Shown here: in pieces, positions 50,627 through 58,969 of the stretch
Position numbering within the stretch: the first letter of the stretch is position 1
How the letters are laid out: each line of letters begins with the position of its first letter
DNA from: Streptomyces sp. NBC_01268
Lineage (GTDB): Bacteria; Actinomycetota; Actinomycetes; Streptomycetales; Streptomycetaceae
Direction of reading: 5' to 3'
DNA: 64,000 bases
Assembly: GCF_036240795.1 (NCBI RefSeq)
Contig: NZ_CP108454.1
Span: 4,030,001 to 4,094,000, forward strand
The notes under the pieces: generated by a model
The model's database searches: none
What the model saw: only the letters and a program-made list of their open reading frames with translations
Told to the model about the DNA's origin: nothing
Translations under genes and position numbers: made by a program

Positions 50627-51394
50627 TCAGCTCACCGGCTTCGCGTAGTGGAGGTCCACTGTGCCCGAGTAGCCGGGCAGAGTCACCGCCTTGTGCTCGT
50701 CGACTTTCCAGCCGAGGCCGTAGGCCTTCACGTAGAGCTGGTAGTTCTGCAGGGCGGGGGAGTCGGCGAGGGCCTTGTTCAGCTTGCCGCGGTCACCGAC
50801 GGCGGTGATCTTGTAGGGCGGCGAGTAGACGCGGCCCTGGAGGATCAGGGTGTTGCCGACGCAGCGGACGGCGCTGGTGGAGATGAGCCGCTGGTCCATG
50901 ACCTTGATGCCCTTGGCGCCGCCCTTCCAGAGCGCGTTGACGACGGCCTGGAGGTCCTGCTGGTGGATGACCAGGTCGTTGGCCTGCGGCTCGGGGTAGC
51001 CGGGCGCGGCCTGGGCGTTCGGCGGGGCGTCGTCGAGGGTGACGGTGAGGCCGGGGCCGGCCGTCTCGGTGGTGCCCGCGGCGGTCTCCAGGGCGCGCAG
51101 CCGTGCGTCCTGGGCCTTGGTGGAGCCGTCGTCGCGGGCGGCCAGTGCGTCGACCTGGCGGCGCAGGGCGGCGGTGGTCTCGTCGAGGCCGGCGTTCTTG
51201 TGGCTGCGCTCCTCGATCAGGTCCGAGAGCCTGAGGAGGGAGGCGTCGGTGCGCAGATTGGTGCCCTTGGCCGTGTTGAAGCTGGTGACGAAGATCAGTC
51301 CGGCGAGGGCGAAAACGGCAGCGGTGAGCACCCGGACGGGGCGCCACCTCGTGGTTCGGCCCGGCCCTGTGGGAGTGTCGGCGGAATTGCTCAA
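50627..51394 (-). CDS. DUF881 family protein
   Basis: The 255-residue protein has a basic N-terminus, a membrane helix at about 20-40 ([18 protein letters not shown]), a coiled coil near 55-105 and a C-terminal DUF881 domain ([53 protein letters not shown]). The family resembles the fold of pilus/division alignment proteins and is common beside crgA in actinobacteria; a division role is inferred. The start appears to be TTG 51394, preceded by AGGG, and no ATG or GTG fits better. It is divergent from crgA. Confidence 0.87.
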   Translation of the reverse strand: MSNSADTPTGPGRTTRWRPVRVLTAAVFALAGLIFVTSFNTAKGTNLRTDASLLRLSDLIEERSHKNAGLDETTAALRRQVDALAARDDGSTKAQDARLRALETAAGTTETAGPGLTVTLDDAPPNAQAAPGYPEPQANDLVIHQQDLQAVVNALWKGGAKGIKVMDQRLISTSAVRCVGNTLILQGRVYSPPYKITAVGDRGKLNKALADSPALQNYQLYVKAYGLGWKVDEHKAVTLPGYSGTVDLHYAKPVS

Positions 51395-51534
51395 CGTACC
51401 CTGATCCCCTTCGGTGCCGCGGAACCACTACGCTAACGGACGCCCGGGGGACGCAGCGGTCCTCCTGCGTCACATCCCGGCGCCAGCCACAGTTCCCTGC
51501 GCGGTCACGCAGCGCATCGACAGGAGAGTCCCTC

Positions 51535-51792
51535 GTGCCGAAGTCACGGATCCGCAAGAAGGCCGACTACACGCCGCCGCCCGCCACCAAGCAGGCCGCC
51601 TCCATCAAGCTGACCAACCGCAGCTGGGTGGCGCCCGTGATGCTGGCACTCTTCGCCATCGGGCTGGTGTGGATCGTGGTCTTCTACGTCACCGACGGCA
51701 CGCTGCCGGTCAAGTCCATCAACAACTGGAACATCGTGGTCGGCTTCGGCTTCATCGCCGCGGGGTTCGGCGTCTCGACGCAGTGGAAGTAG
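51535..51792 (+). CDS. crgA: Cell division protein CrgA
   Basis: The 85-residue protein has the family N-terminus [15 protein letters not shown] and two membrane helices ([22 protein letters not shown] at about 31-52 and a second near 63-80). CrgA coordinates septum placement in aerial hyphae of Streptomyces and recruits division proteins in mycobacteria. GTG 51535 has CAGGAGAG upstream. It is monocistronic, divergent from DUF881. Confidence 0.96.
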   Translation: MPKSRIRKKADYTPPPATKQAASIKLTNRSWVAPVMLALFAIGLVWIVVFYVTDGTLPVKSINNWNIVVGFGFIAAGFGVSTQWK

Positions 51793-51829
51793 CGGCTCCC
51801 GCCGCCACTCGTCAAGCTCTGCCCTGAGG

Positions 51830-52075
51830 TTATCCACAGCGTTGTGCACAGCACTGGATAACTTACGAAGATCTGTGGATAACTCCGAGGGTGTTGACGC
51901 CGGTACGACCGCGACAACTCCACCAAGAGGACTCCTCGCCCCTCGCCTCTGAGAGAAAACACCTGCTCAGAGACGGGGGGCGCAGTCATGTCCAGACCAA
52001 GGTAACGCCGCGACCACGCACTGTGGATAACTCTGGGGAAAGCTCACCCCCGGGCCCGTCCCCAGCTCGTCCACA
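51830..52075. other. DnaA-box cluster in the crgA-rhomboid gap
   Basis: Three perfect TTATCCACA boxes lie at 51830-51838 (plus), 51874-51882 (minus) and 52022-52030 (minus), and TCGTCCACA at 52067-52075. Two weaker copies (TTGTGCACA at 51842, TTATCCAGT on the minus strand at 51853-51861) fall between. This 294-base gap after crgA holds no gene. The local density suits a DnaA-binding or titrating element. Confidence 0.65.
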
Positions 52076-52086
52076 AGCCGCCCTGC

Positions 52087-52953
52087 TCAGGTGAGCGCAG
52101 CACTCCGGAAGAGCACGATCCCCAGGTCGACCAGGAGCACCAGGCCGCAGACCCCGTACTGCACGAGCCCCCGCCGCTCCCGCGGCGCGTGCACCATGGC
52201 GAAGGTCACCAGCGCTCCCCCGACGAGACCGCCGATGTGGGCCTCCCAGGAGATCCCCGGTCGGGTGAACGTCAGCAACAGCGACAGCGCCACGAAGAGG
52301 AAGACCGGCCGCATGTCGTAGCGGCGCCGGCGGGCCAGCACCACCCAGGAGCCGATCAGGCCGTAGACGATCCCCGAGGCGCCGAGCGAGGCCTGGTTCG
52401 GGGCGTCGACGAGATAGACCAGCGCGGAGCCCGAGAGGCCCGACAGCAGACACAGCAGCGTGTAGCGGATGCGGCCGAGCTCCGGCTCCACGATCCCGCC
52501 GATGACCCACAGGCCGATCATGTTGAAGAGGAAGTGCGGGATCTCCTGGTGCAGGAAGGCCGAGGTCAGCAGCCGGTACCACTCGCCGTCCGCGACTCCG
52601 ACGACCTCGCCGAGCACGGGGTTGTAGGCGTAGCCGATCATCACCAGCTGGTCGGTGAACCGGTCGCCGAGCACCTGGACCGCGATGAACAGCGCCAGGT
52701 TGATCCCGATCAGGATCTTGGTGACGAGCCGCCCGTCGCTCTCCACCCGGCCGCCGGCGAGCGTCCTCGGCCGGTTGGCGTCGGGGGCGCGCCCCGTGCC
52801 GGAGCCGTTGCGCACGCAGTCGGGGCACTGGAAGCCGACGGACGCGGAGACCATGCACTGCGGGCAGATCGGCTTCTCGCAGCGGGTGCAGCGGATCCCG
52901 GTCTCGGTGTCCGAGTGGCGGTAACAGCGCGGCAGACCGGACTGCGGGTCCAT
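52087..52953 (-). CDS. Rhomboid intramembrane protease with N-terminal zinc-binding cysteines
   Basis: The 288-residue protein begins with a B-box-like zinc segment (C10, C22-T-R-C25, C30-P-Q-C33, C43-P-D-C46), then six membrane helices of the rhomboid fold. The catalytic pair is Ser193 in GASGIVYG and His239 in WEAHIGG; HFLFNMIGLW marks the L1/helix 2 region. It cleaves membrane proteins within or near their helices; the substrate is unknown. ATG 52953 follows GGGAGGACG. It lies in the division neighbourhood between crgA and the cyclophilin gene. Confidence 0.93.
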   Translation of the reverse strand: MDPQSGLPRCYRHSDTETGIRCTRCEKPICPQCMVSASVGFQCPDCVRNGSGTGRAPDANRPRTLAGGRVESDGRLVTKILIGINLALFIAVQVLGDRFTDQLVMIGYAYNPVLGEVVGVADGEWYRLLTSAFLHQEIPHFLFNMIGLWVIGGIVEPELGRIRYTLLCLLSGLSGSALVYLVDAPNQASLGASGIVYGLIGSWVVLARRRRYDMRPVFLFVALSLLLTFTRPGISWEAHIGGLVGGALVTFAMVHAPRERRGLVQYGVCGLVLLVDLGIVLFRSAALT

Positions 52954-53090
52954 GAGGCGTCCTCCCGAGGACGAGGCGACTGAGGAGACAGGTGCGGCGG
53001 GGACGTAGGGGACAACGGCGTCAACAGAACGCCCCGCCCTCCTGACGGACGGGCGGGGCACCAAGGTTCCCGGACGGGGTACGGGCAGAT

Positions 53091-53199
53091 GTGCGAGCCG
53101 AGGAACGGACTGCGGTGCGAGCCGAGGAACGGACTGCGGTACGAGCCGAGGAACGGACTGCGGTACGAGCCGAGGAACGGACTGCGGTACGAGCCGAGG
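53091..53199. repeat. 24-bp tandem repeat, four and a half copies
   Basis: Units of GT(G/A)CGAGCCGAGGAACGG plus ACTGCG start at 53091, 53115, 53139, 53163 and 53187 (the last 13 bases only). Units 1-2 have GTGCG and units 3-5 GTACG, otherwise identical. The array ends directly at the cyclophilin stop codon, so it forms the 3' untranslated part of that gene. Confidence 0.95.
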
Positions 53200-53727
53200 T
53201 CAGCGCTTCGCGATGACGACCGTCTCGATGACGACGTCCTCGACCGGGCGCTCCGTGCGCGCGTTGGTCTCGACGGCGGCGATCGCGTCCACGACCTTCT
53301 TGCTCTCCGCGCCGACGACCTCACCGAAGATCGTGTGCTTGCGGTTGAGCCAGGTCGTCGCGCCGACCGTGATGAAGAACTGCGAGCCGTTGGTGCCCGG
53401 GCCGGCGTTGGCCATCGCCAGCAGGTACGGCTTGTCGAAGAAGAGCTCCGGGTGGAACTCGTCGGCGAACTCGTAGCCCGGGCCGCCGGTGCCGTTCCCC
53501 AGCGGGTCGCCGCCCTGGATCATGAAGCCCTGGATCACCCGGTGGAAGACCGTGCCGTCGTAGAGCGGGTCCGTGGTGACCGCGCCGGTCGCCGGGTGCG
53601 TCCACTCGCGCTCTCCCCGGGCGAGCTCGACGAAGTTCTTGACCGTCTTGGGGGCGTGGAACGGCAGCAGCCGAATCTCGATGTCACCCTGGCTGGTCTT
53701 CAGAGTCGCGTACAGCTGCTCGGCCAC
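53200..53727 (-). CDS. ppiA: Cyclophilin-type peptidyl-prolyl isomerase
   Basis: The 175-residue cytosolic protein (no signal peptide) has the cyclophilin signature FHRVIQGFMIQGGDPLGNG (about 62-80) and NGSQFFITVG. It interconverts cis/trans proline bonds. GTG 53727 is chosen since AAGG lies about seven bases upstream; the longer frame extends through a promoter region. The stop abuts a 24-bp tandem array. Confidence 0.94.
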   Translation of the reverse strand: MAEQLYATLKTSQGDIEIRLLPFHAPKTVKNFVELARGEREWTHPATGAVTTDPLYDGTVFHRVIQGFMIQGGDPLGNGTGGPGYEFADEFHPELFFDKPYLLAMANAGPGTNGSQFFITVGATTWLNRKHTIFGEVVGAESKKVVDAIAAVETNARTERPVEDVVIETVVIAKR

Positions 53728-53892
53728 GATCCGCCTTCTTCCACCTCTGCACCGGCGCGTATGCGCCCGCGTGTCCGATCCTCGCATGCCCCGGATGCCC
53801 GCCCCGCATGCCGGACAGCGGTCGGACAGGCATGATTCCGAAAAGGATGGAAAGGTGAAAAACCGACATCGCCACCGAGGAGGAGGAATCCT

Positions 53893-54585
53893 GTGACCCG
53901 CATGGACAGCGTGCGCGCCGCGACAGGTTCGGCGAAGGAGAGCGTGCTGCACGCCGCGGAAGTGGTGGCGCCGTACGCGGAGACGGCCAGAGACCAGGCC
54001 GTTCAGTATGCGCAGGAGACGCGCGACAAGCTGGGCCCGAAGGTCTCCAAGGCCGCGTCGCAGGCCCGCGCTCAGGCGCGTCAGCAGTACGACTGCCATG
54101 TCGCACCGCATGTACCGCCGCGGGTCGACGAGGCCGCGCATCGTGCGGCGGCCGTGACCCGCAAGGCCGCCCGTCAGGCGACCGACTACACCGTTCCGCG
54201 TGTCGAGCACGCGGTGGCCGTGACCGGTCCGGTCCTCGACGAGGCCGGGTCGCGTTCGACCGCCGCCTGGGCCGCGCTACGCGGTCAGGTGACGCCGAGG
54301 GACATCGAGAAGCTCATGAGGCAGCACGAGCGTCGGGCCAGGGCCGGACGCCTCGCCAAGGGACTCGCGGTCCTCGGCGTGCTGGCGGTGGGCGCGTTCT
54401 GCGCCTGGAGGTGGTGGGACAAGCAGGCCAACCCCGACTGGCTGGTCGAGCCGCCCGCTCCCACCGAGGTGGACGAGGAGACCGGGCTGTCGTCCGTCGA
54501 CGACGGCGGTTCGTCACTCGATCCCGAGGTGGCGGCCAAGGAGGCCGACGCGGAGGCCACGGACCATGACGAGGAGCGTCGCTGA
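53893..54585 (+). CDS. DUF5324 family membrane protein
   Basis: The 230-residue protein is largely helical and Ala/Arg/Glu-rich (about 1-145, resembling an apolipoprotein/LEA-like amphipathic coil), followed by one membrane helix at about 156-173 (LAVLGVLAVGAFCAWRWW) and an acidic C-terminus (Asp/Glu-rich). DUF5324 members have no known function; the amphipathic part could bind membranes or DNA. GTG 53893 has GGAGGAGGAATCCT upstream. It is divergent from ppiA. Confidence 0.85.
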   Translation: MTRMDSVRAATGSAKESVLHAAEVVAPYAETARDQAVQYAQETRDKLGPKVSKAASQARAQARQQYDCHVAPHVPPRVDEAAHRAAAVTRKAARQATDYTVPRVEHAVAVTGPVLDEAGSRSTAAWAALRGQVTPRDIEKLMRQHERRARAGRLAKGLAVLGVLAVGAFCAWRWWDKQANPDWLVEPPAPTEVDEETGLSSVDDGGSSLDPEVAAKEADAEATDHDEERR

Positions 54586-54652
54586 TCGTCGGCCGGTCGC
54601 CGGGCAGGACACGAACGGACGCGAGGGCGTGCGCGGGACATCCCGCCGCGCC

Positions 54653-55210
54653 CTACGCGGCCGTCGCGGCCTGAGCGGCCGTCGCGGTCTGACCGGCCGT
54701 CGCGGTCTGCGGGGCCGTCGCGGTCTGACCGGCCGTCGCGGTCTGCGGGGCCCGAGCGGTCCGGGCGGCGCGCGCGGTGCTCGCGCCCAGCGCGCCGCGC
54801 ACACCCTGCGCGGGGATCGTGCCCTGCTCGCCCTGCGCGGTCTTCGTCTGCAGGGCCGGGGCGGTCAGGTCGTCCGAGCCGGCCGGGTCGGTGCCGGCCG
54901 GGGCGTCCGCGCGCAGGTGCCGGACGGCGGGGGAGGATCCGTGCGCCTCGGCGCCGATCCGCTGCTTGATGGTCGGCGGCAGCGCGCGGCTCCGCGCCGT
55001 ACGCCACTGATGGCTCCGCTGTGCCGGTACGGAGACGGCGGGACGCGCGGCAGCGGTCCCGGTACCACCGGCGACGGCCGGCTCCTCACCCTGCTGGAGG
55101 GCGGGCTGCCGGGCGGCGGTGGCGGGGCTCGCCAGGCCGAGGGAGGCGAGCAGGGCGAAGAGGACGGAGATGAAGGCGGTCCAGAACTGCTTGACCTTGG
55201 CGGTTGCCAT
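54653..55210 (-). CDS. Secreted Ala/Thr/Gln-rich protein
   Basis: The 185-residue product has a signal peptide (Lys-rich start, hydrophobic FISVLFALLASLGLASPATA, cleavage near residue 33). The mature part is disordered-looking and ends in QTATAG-type hexapeptide repeats coded by five 18-bp units (54660-54749). No family recognised. ATG 55210 follows GAGGGG. Export is clear; role unknown. Confidence 0.72.
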   Translation of the reverse strand: MATAKVKQFWTAFISVLFALLASLGLASPATAARQPALQQGEEPAVAGGTGTAAARPAVSVPAQRSHQWRTARSRALPPTIKQRIGAEAHGSSPAVRHLRADAPAGTDPAGSDDLTAPALQTKTAQGEQGTIPAQGVRGALGASTARAARTARAPQTATAGQTATAPQTATAGQTATAAQAATAA

Positions 55211-55402
55211 GACCCCTCACTTTCGTGACGTTGTGGACGGTGTCCGATGCCCCGGAGGCCCGAGGAGAATCGGGGCGATCTCGAATGGTTCATTTGGAAT
55301 TGCGCGCTTTTCGTACCTTCCTCATGATGTGTACGCGGGCCGGGATTCCCCGGAGCGACGCCACGTCCGCGCAGTTCTTCCGATGAACACCACCCGTCCG
55401 GC

Positions 55403-56650
55403 TCAGTGGGCTTCGGCCGGCTCCCCCGCGCCCGGGACCGGTGCGCCCGCGCGGGAGCGCTCCGCCCAGCGCACCGCCGGCCCCGTCGCCAGGCCCGCCA
55501 CCAGGAAGATCCCGCCCAGGACCAGCCAGCCGGCCGCGCCCCCGCCGATCAGCAGCGTGGTGACGAGCAGCGGCCCGAGCGTCCTGGCGAACGGCACGCC
55601 GGTGCCGTAGAAGCCCTGGTACTGGCCGATCCGGTCGGCCGGCGCGAGTCCGAGGCCGATCTGCCAGGAGCCGACGGAGTGGCGCATCTCCGCGATCACC
55701 TGGAGGATCGCGCCCAGCACGAGCACCGCGACCGTCGGCCACGGCCCGAACCCGGCCGCCGTCACCGCGAACACCGCGCACGAGGCGAGCATCACCAGGC
55801 TGGAGCGCCCCACCGCCCGGGTGGCCTCGGGCAGCCCGGTGACCGAGCGCGCCGCCCGCACCTGGAAGAGCATCACCGCGCCGGTGTTGAGGACGAAGAG
55901 CGCGGACACCGTCCAGCCGGGCGCCGCCGTGCGCTCCACGATCCACAGCGGCAGGGCGAGGCTGAGCAGCGGCAGCCGGAGCAGCAGCAGCGCGTTGAGG
56001 AGCGTGAGCAGGGCGTACGGGCGGTCCCGCAGCACATCGAACCGGGCCGCGCCGTCGGCCGCGGTGCCCGTGCCGGGCAGCGGCGGGAGGGTGCGCAGCA
56101 CCAGGGCGCAGACCAGGAAGCCCAGGGCGTCGAGGGCGAAGACGGCGAGGTAGGCGCCGCGTGTGCCGGCGTGCAGGGCGAGGCCGCCGAGCGCGGCGCC
56201 GACGGCGAGCCCGGCGTTGAGCGTGGCCTGGATCCTGGCGAGCATCCCGACCCGGGCGGCCGGCTCGACGAGCCCCGCGAGGAGCGCCTGGCGGGCGGCG
56301 GCGAGCCCGCTCTGGGCGGCGGCGTACACCGTGGCGGCGATCAGGAACGGCACGAAGGCGCGGATGAGCAGGAAGGAGGCGACGGCTCCCGAGGTCGCCA
56401 GGGCGAGCAGGACCGAGGTGCCGCGCGGTCCACGCCGGTCGGCCAGGTGTCCGAGTGGCACCCCCGCGAGTGAGCCGATGCCCCAGGCGACGGCGAGTCC
56501 GGCGCCGATCTGCGGGGCGGAGAGCCCGACGACCAGCGCGAAGTAGAGGGCCGAGGTCACATAGAACGCGCCGTCGCCGACGGAGTTGCTGAGCTGGGCG
56601 AAGAGCAGCGCCCGGTGGGGGCGCGGGGTGGTCCCGCGGGTGTTCGGCAT
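55403..56650 (-). CDS. Major facilitator superfamily transporter
   Basis: The 415-residue protein has about twelve membrane helices and the MFS loop motif GHLADRRGPRGTS (about 65-77) between helices 2 and 3. The arrangement is that of small-molecule exporters. Substrate unknown. ATG 56650 gives the usual short N-terminus; the frame extends upstream across tRNA-Ala, which cannot be coding. A 192-base gap before the stop (55211-55402) shows nothing else. Confidence 0.9.
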   Translation of the reverse strand: MPNTRGTTPRPHRALLFAQLSNSVGDGAFYVTSALYFALVVGLSAPQIGAGLAVAWGIGSLAGVPLGHLADRRGPRGTSVLLALATSGAVASFLLIRAFVPFLIAATVYAAAQSGLAAARQALLAGLVEPAARVGMLARIQATLNAGLAVGAALGGLALHAGTRGAYLAVFALDALGFLVCALVLRTLPPLPGTGTAADGAARFDVLRDRPYALLTLLNALLLLRLPLLSLALPLWIVERTAAPGWTVSALFVLNTGAVMLFQVRAARSVTGLPEATRAVGRSSLVMLASCAVFAVTAAGFGPWPTVAVLVLGAILQVIAEMRHSVGSWQIGLGLAPADRIGQYQGFYGTGVPFARTLGPLLVTTLLIGGGAAGWLVLGGIFLVAGLATGPAVRWAERSRAGAPVPGAGEPAEAH

Positions 56651-56742
56651 GGACACGACGCTAGGCCGCGGTGGCCCATGCTCCCTGGTCCATTCACCCC
56701 TCGCGACAACGGGCCACTTCCCCACCCTCCGCGCCCCTACGA

Positions 56743-56788
56743 GAAAACCCCTCCCGGCCCGCGTACACGCAGGTCGGAAGGGGTTTCC
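56743..56788 (-). terminator. Terminator of tRNA-Ala
   Basis: GAAAACCCCTCCCGGCC and GGTCGGAAGGGGTTTCC pair with two mismatches or wobbles around a 12-base loop. On the minus strand it is followed by a short T run (TTTTC). It begins 17 bases past the tRNA 3' end. Confidence 0.7.
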
Positions 56789-56804
56789 AGCAGAACTCTG
56801 GGAG

Positions 56805-56877
56805 TGGAGCCTAGGGGAGTCGAACCCCTGACATCTGCCATGCAAAGACAGCGCTCTACCAACTGAGCTAAGGCCCC
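56805..56877 (-). tRNA. tRNA-Ala (UGC)
   Basis: The reverse strand reads a 73-base tRNA: acceptor GGGGCCT/AGGCTCC, D arm with AGCTCAGTTGGTAGAGC, anticodon stem-loop CTGTC-TTTGCAT-GGCAG with anticodon TGC, and T arm AGGGGTTCGACTCCCCT. CCA is not encoded. Anticodon and G3-T70-type wobble region identify Ala. Confidence 0.95.
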
Positions 56878-57006
56878 GGAGTGACAACAGAGTACCGGGT
56901 CACCCCCCGTATCCCGCAAAAGGATTGGGACTCCCCGTCGGCGACCACGCTCCGTAAGATGCTGATCGAGGTTCGCAGTGGCGAACCGCAGGGATGGGGA
57001 GAAGTA

Positions 57007-57555
57007 ATGGATACAGCGCAGCAGGAAGCCACGGCCAGAGCCAGGGAGCTTCAGCGCAGTTGGTACGGGGAGCCGCTGGGGGCGCTCTTCCGTCGCCTGA
57101 TCGACGATCTCGGGCTGAACCAGGCCAGGCTCGCGGCCGTGCTCGGGCTTTCGGCACCCATGCTCTCCCAACTGATGAGCGGCCAGCGGGCCAAGATCGG
57201 CAACCCGGCCGTCGTCCAGCGTGTCCAGGCCCTGCAGGAGCTCGCCGGCCAGGTCGCCGACGGCAGCGTCAGCGCCGCCGAGGCCACCGACCGGATGGAC
57301 GAGATCAAGAAGTCCCAGGGCGGTTCCGTCCTGACCGCCAGCGGCCAGGCCACCACCGGCGTGGGGGCGCCGACGGTGCGCCGCGTGGTCCGCGAGATCC
57401 AGTCCCTGCTGCGCTCGGTCTCCGCGGCCGGCGACATCATCGACGCGGCGGACGCCCTCGCCCCGGCCCACCCCGAACTGGCAGAGTTCCTCCGGGTGTA
57501 CGGCGCCGGGCGCACCGCCGACGCGGTGGCGCACTACGAGGCGCACCAGAACTGA
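57007..57555 (+). CDS. Helix-turn-helix DNA-binding protein
   Basis: The 182-residue protein carries an XRE-like HTH at about 22-60 (FRRLIDDLGLNQARLAAVLG, then LSAPMLSQLMSGQRAKIGNP), followed by a helical region (ELAGQVADG, VVREIQSLLRSVSAAGD) and a C-terminal segment that may dimerise. ATG 57007 is chosen because GGGGAG precedes it; the frame from 56881 would start at the tRNA edge. The next gene, a Ser/Thr kinase, starts 31 bases later on the same strand, so the kinase may act on this protein. Function beyond DNA binding is unknown. Confidence 0.87.
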   Translation: MDTAQQEATARARELQRSWYGEPLGALFRRLIDDLGLNQARLAAVLGLSAPMLSQLMSGQRAKIGNPAVVQRVQALQELAGQVADGSVSAAEATDRMDEIKKSQGGSVLTASGQATTGVGAPTVRRVVREIQSLLRSVSAAGDIIDAADALAPAHPELAEFLRVYGAGRTADAVAHYEAHQN

Positions 57556-57586
57556 CGCCGGACGGCAGGGGGGCGGGCGCGGCGCG

Positions 57587-58969
57587 ATGGGTGAGGTCTT
57601 CGCCGGTCGGTACGAGCTGATCGACCCGGTCGGGCGTGGCGGGGTGGGTGCCGTCTGGCGCGCCTGGGACCACCGGCGCCGCCGCTACGTGGCGGCCAAG
57701 GTGCTCCAGCAGAGCGACGCCCACACCCTTCTGCGCTTCGTCCGCGAGCAGGCGCTCAGGATCGACCACCCGCACGTCCTCGCCCCGGCCAGCTGGGCCG
57801 CGGACGACGACAAGGTCCTCTTCACGATGGACCTCGTGGCGGGCGGCTCGCTGGCCCACGTCATCGGGGACTACGGCGCCCTGCCGCCCCGCTTCGTGTG
57901 CGTCCTGCTCGACCAGCTGCTGTCCGGGCTCGCCGCGGTGCACGCGGAGGGGGTCGTGCACCGTGACATCAAGCCCGCCAACATCCTGCTGGACGTCACC
58001 GGAACCGGACGGCCGCACCTGCGGCTGTCCGACTTCGGCATCTCCATGCGCAAGGGCGAACCGCGGCTGACCGAGACCGATTACGTCGTGGGGACGCCGG
58101 GTTACTTCGCCCCCGAGCAACTGAGGGGCGCCGAACCGGACTTCGCCGCCGACCTCTTCGCCGTCGGCCTGGTCGCGCTCTATCTGCTCCAGGGCCGCAA
58201 GCCGGACTCCCAGGCCCTCGTGGAGTACTTCCTGACCCATGGCACCCCCGGCGCGCCGCAGGGCATCCCGGAGCCCCTGTGGCAGGTCCTGGCCGGGCTG
58301 CTCCAGCCCGACCCGCAGTCCCGCTTCCGGACCGCCACGGGCGCGCGCAAGGCGCTGAACGCGGCCGTGGAGCTGCTGCCCGAGCCGACGGCGGCCGACG
58401 AGCCCGTCGAGGTCTTCGACCAGATAGGGCCGCTTCCCACCGGCTTCGGCCCGAACGGCCCCGAGCCGACGGAGCCGACGGGGCCGACGGAGCCCCCGCA
58501 GGCACCGCACGCACCGCACGCACCGCACGTCCAGCAGCCGCACGCACTGCAGCCACCCGTGCAGCAGCCGTCCGTGCAGCAACCACCGGTGCAGCAGCCG
58601 TCCGCGCACCTGCCGGGCATGTCCGAGACGGGCAGCTTCCACCTGCCCCCGCCGCCTCGCACACCGACCCAGCCGGTCGCCGTACCGCCCTCCCCGGCTC
58701 ACGCTCCGGCGCACACCCCCGTACAGACGCCCCAGGCGCCCCCGGCGCTCTCAGCCCCCGTGGCGCCGTCCGGGACCTCGCCCGCCGCCTTCGCCCAGAT
58801 ACCGACGGCCGCGGTCCCCCGAAGGCGGCCTGAGGCGTCCACGGCTCCCACCCGGGCCGAGGTCCTCCCCGCGCGCCGCCCCGGGCCGCCCGTGAAGGTC
58901 GCCGTCCCGGTGCTGTTCACCGCGCTGGTCTGTTTCGCCGTGGGGATCTGGGCGCTCATCCAGGCATAG
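57587..58969 (+). CDS. Tail-anchored Ser/Thr protein kinase
   Basis: The 460-residue kinase has a catalytic domain at about 8-255 (VGRGGVGAVW, Lys38, HRDIKPAN with Asp127, SDFGIS, VGTPGYFAPEQL), a long Pro/Gln/His/Ala-rich region (about 285-425) and one membrane helix at the very C-terminus (about 437-458), with only two residues outside. It therefore has no extracytoplasmic sensor. Signals must come from the cytoplasmic side or through a partner. It is in an operon with the HTH protein. The last 14 bases overlap the end of the convergent secreted-protein gene. Confidence 0.92.
   Translation: MGEVFAGRYELIDPVGRGGVGAVWRAWDHRRRRYVAAKVLQQSDAHTLLRFVREQALRIDHPHVLAPASWAADDDKVLFTMDLVAGGSLAHVIGDYGALPPRFVCVLLDQLLSGLAAVHAEGVVHRDIKPANILLDVTGTGRPHLRLSDFGISMRKGEPRLTETDYVVGTPGYFAPEQLRGAEPDFAADLFAVGLVALYLLQGRKPDSQALVEYFLTHGTPGAPQGIPEPLWQVLAGLLQPDPQSRFRTATGARKALNAAVELLPEPTAADEPVEVFDQIGPLPTGFGPNGPEPTEPTGPTEPPQAPHAPHAPHVQQPHALQPPVQQPSVQQPPVQQPSAHLPGMSETGSFHLPPPPRTPTQPVAVPPSPAHAPAHTPVQTPQAPPALSAPVAPSGTSPAAFAQIPTAAVPRRRPEASTAPTRAEVLPARRPGPPVKVAVPVLFTALVCFAVGIWALIQA

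Noticed and set aside
53091..53199. CRISPR array
   Set aside because: The 24-bp units are directly adjacent with no unique spacers, and no cas gene is nearby. It is a simple tandem repeat.
55403..56887. Longer MFS protein starting at 56887
   Set aside because: The extension reads through tRNA-Ala and its terminator on the same strand, so translation there is not credible. ATG 56650 is used instead.
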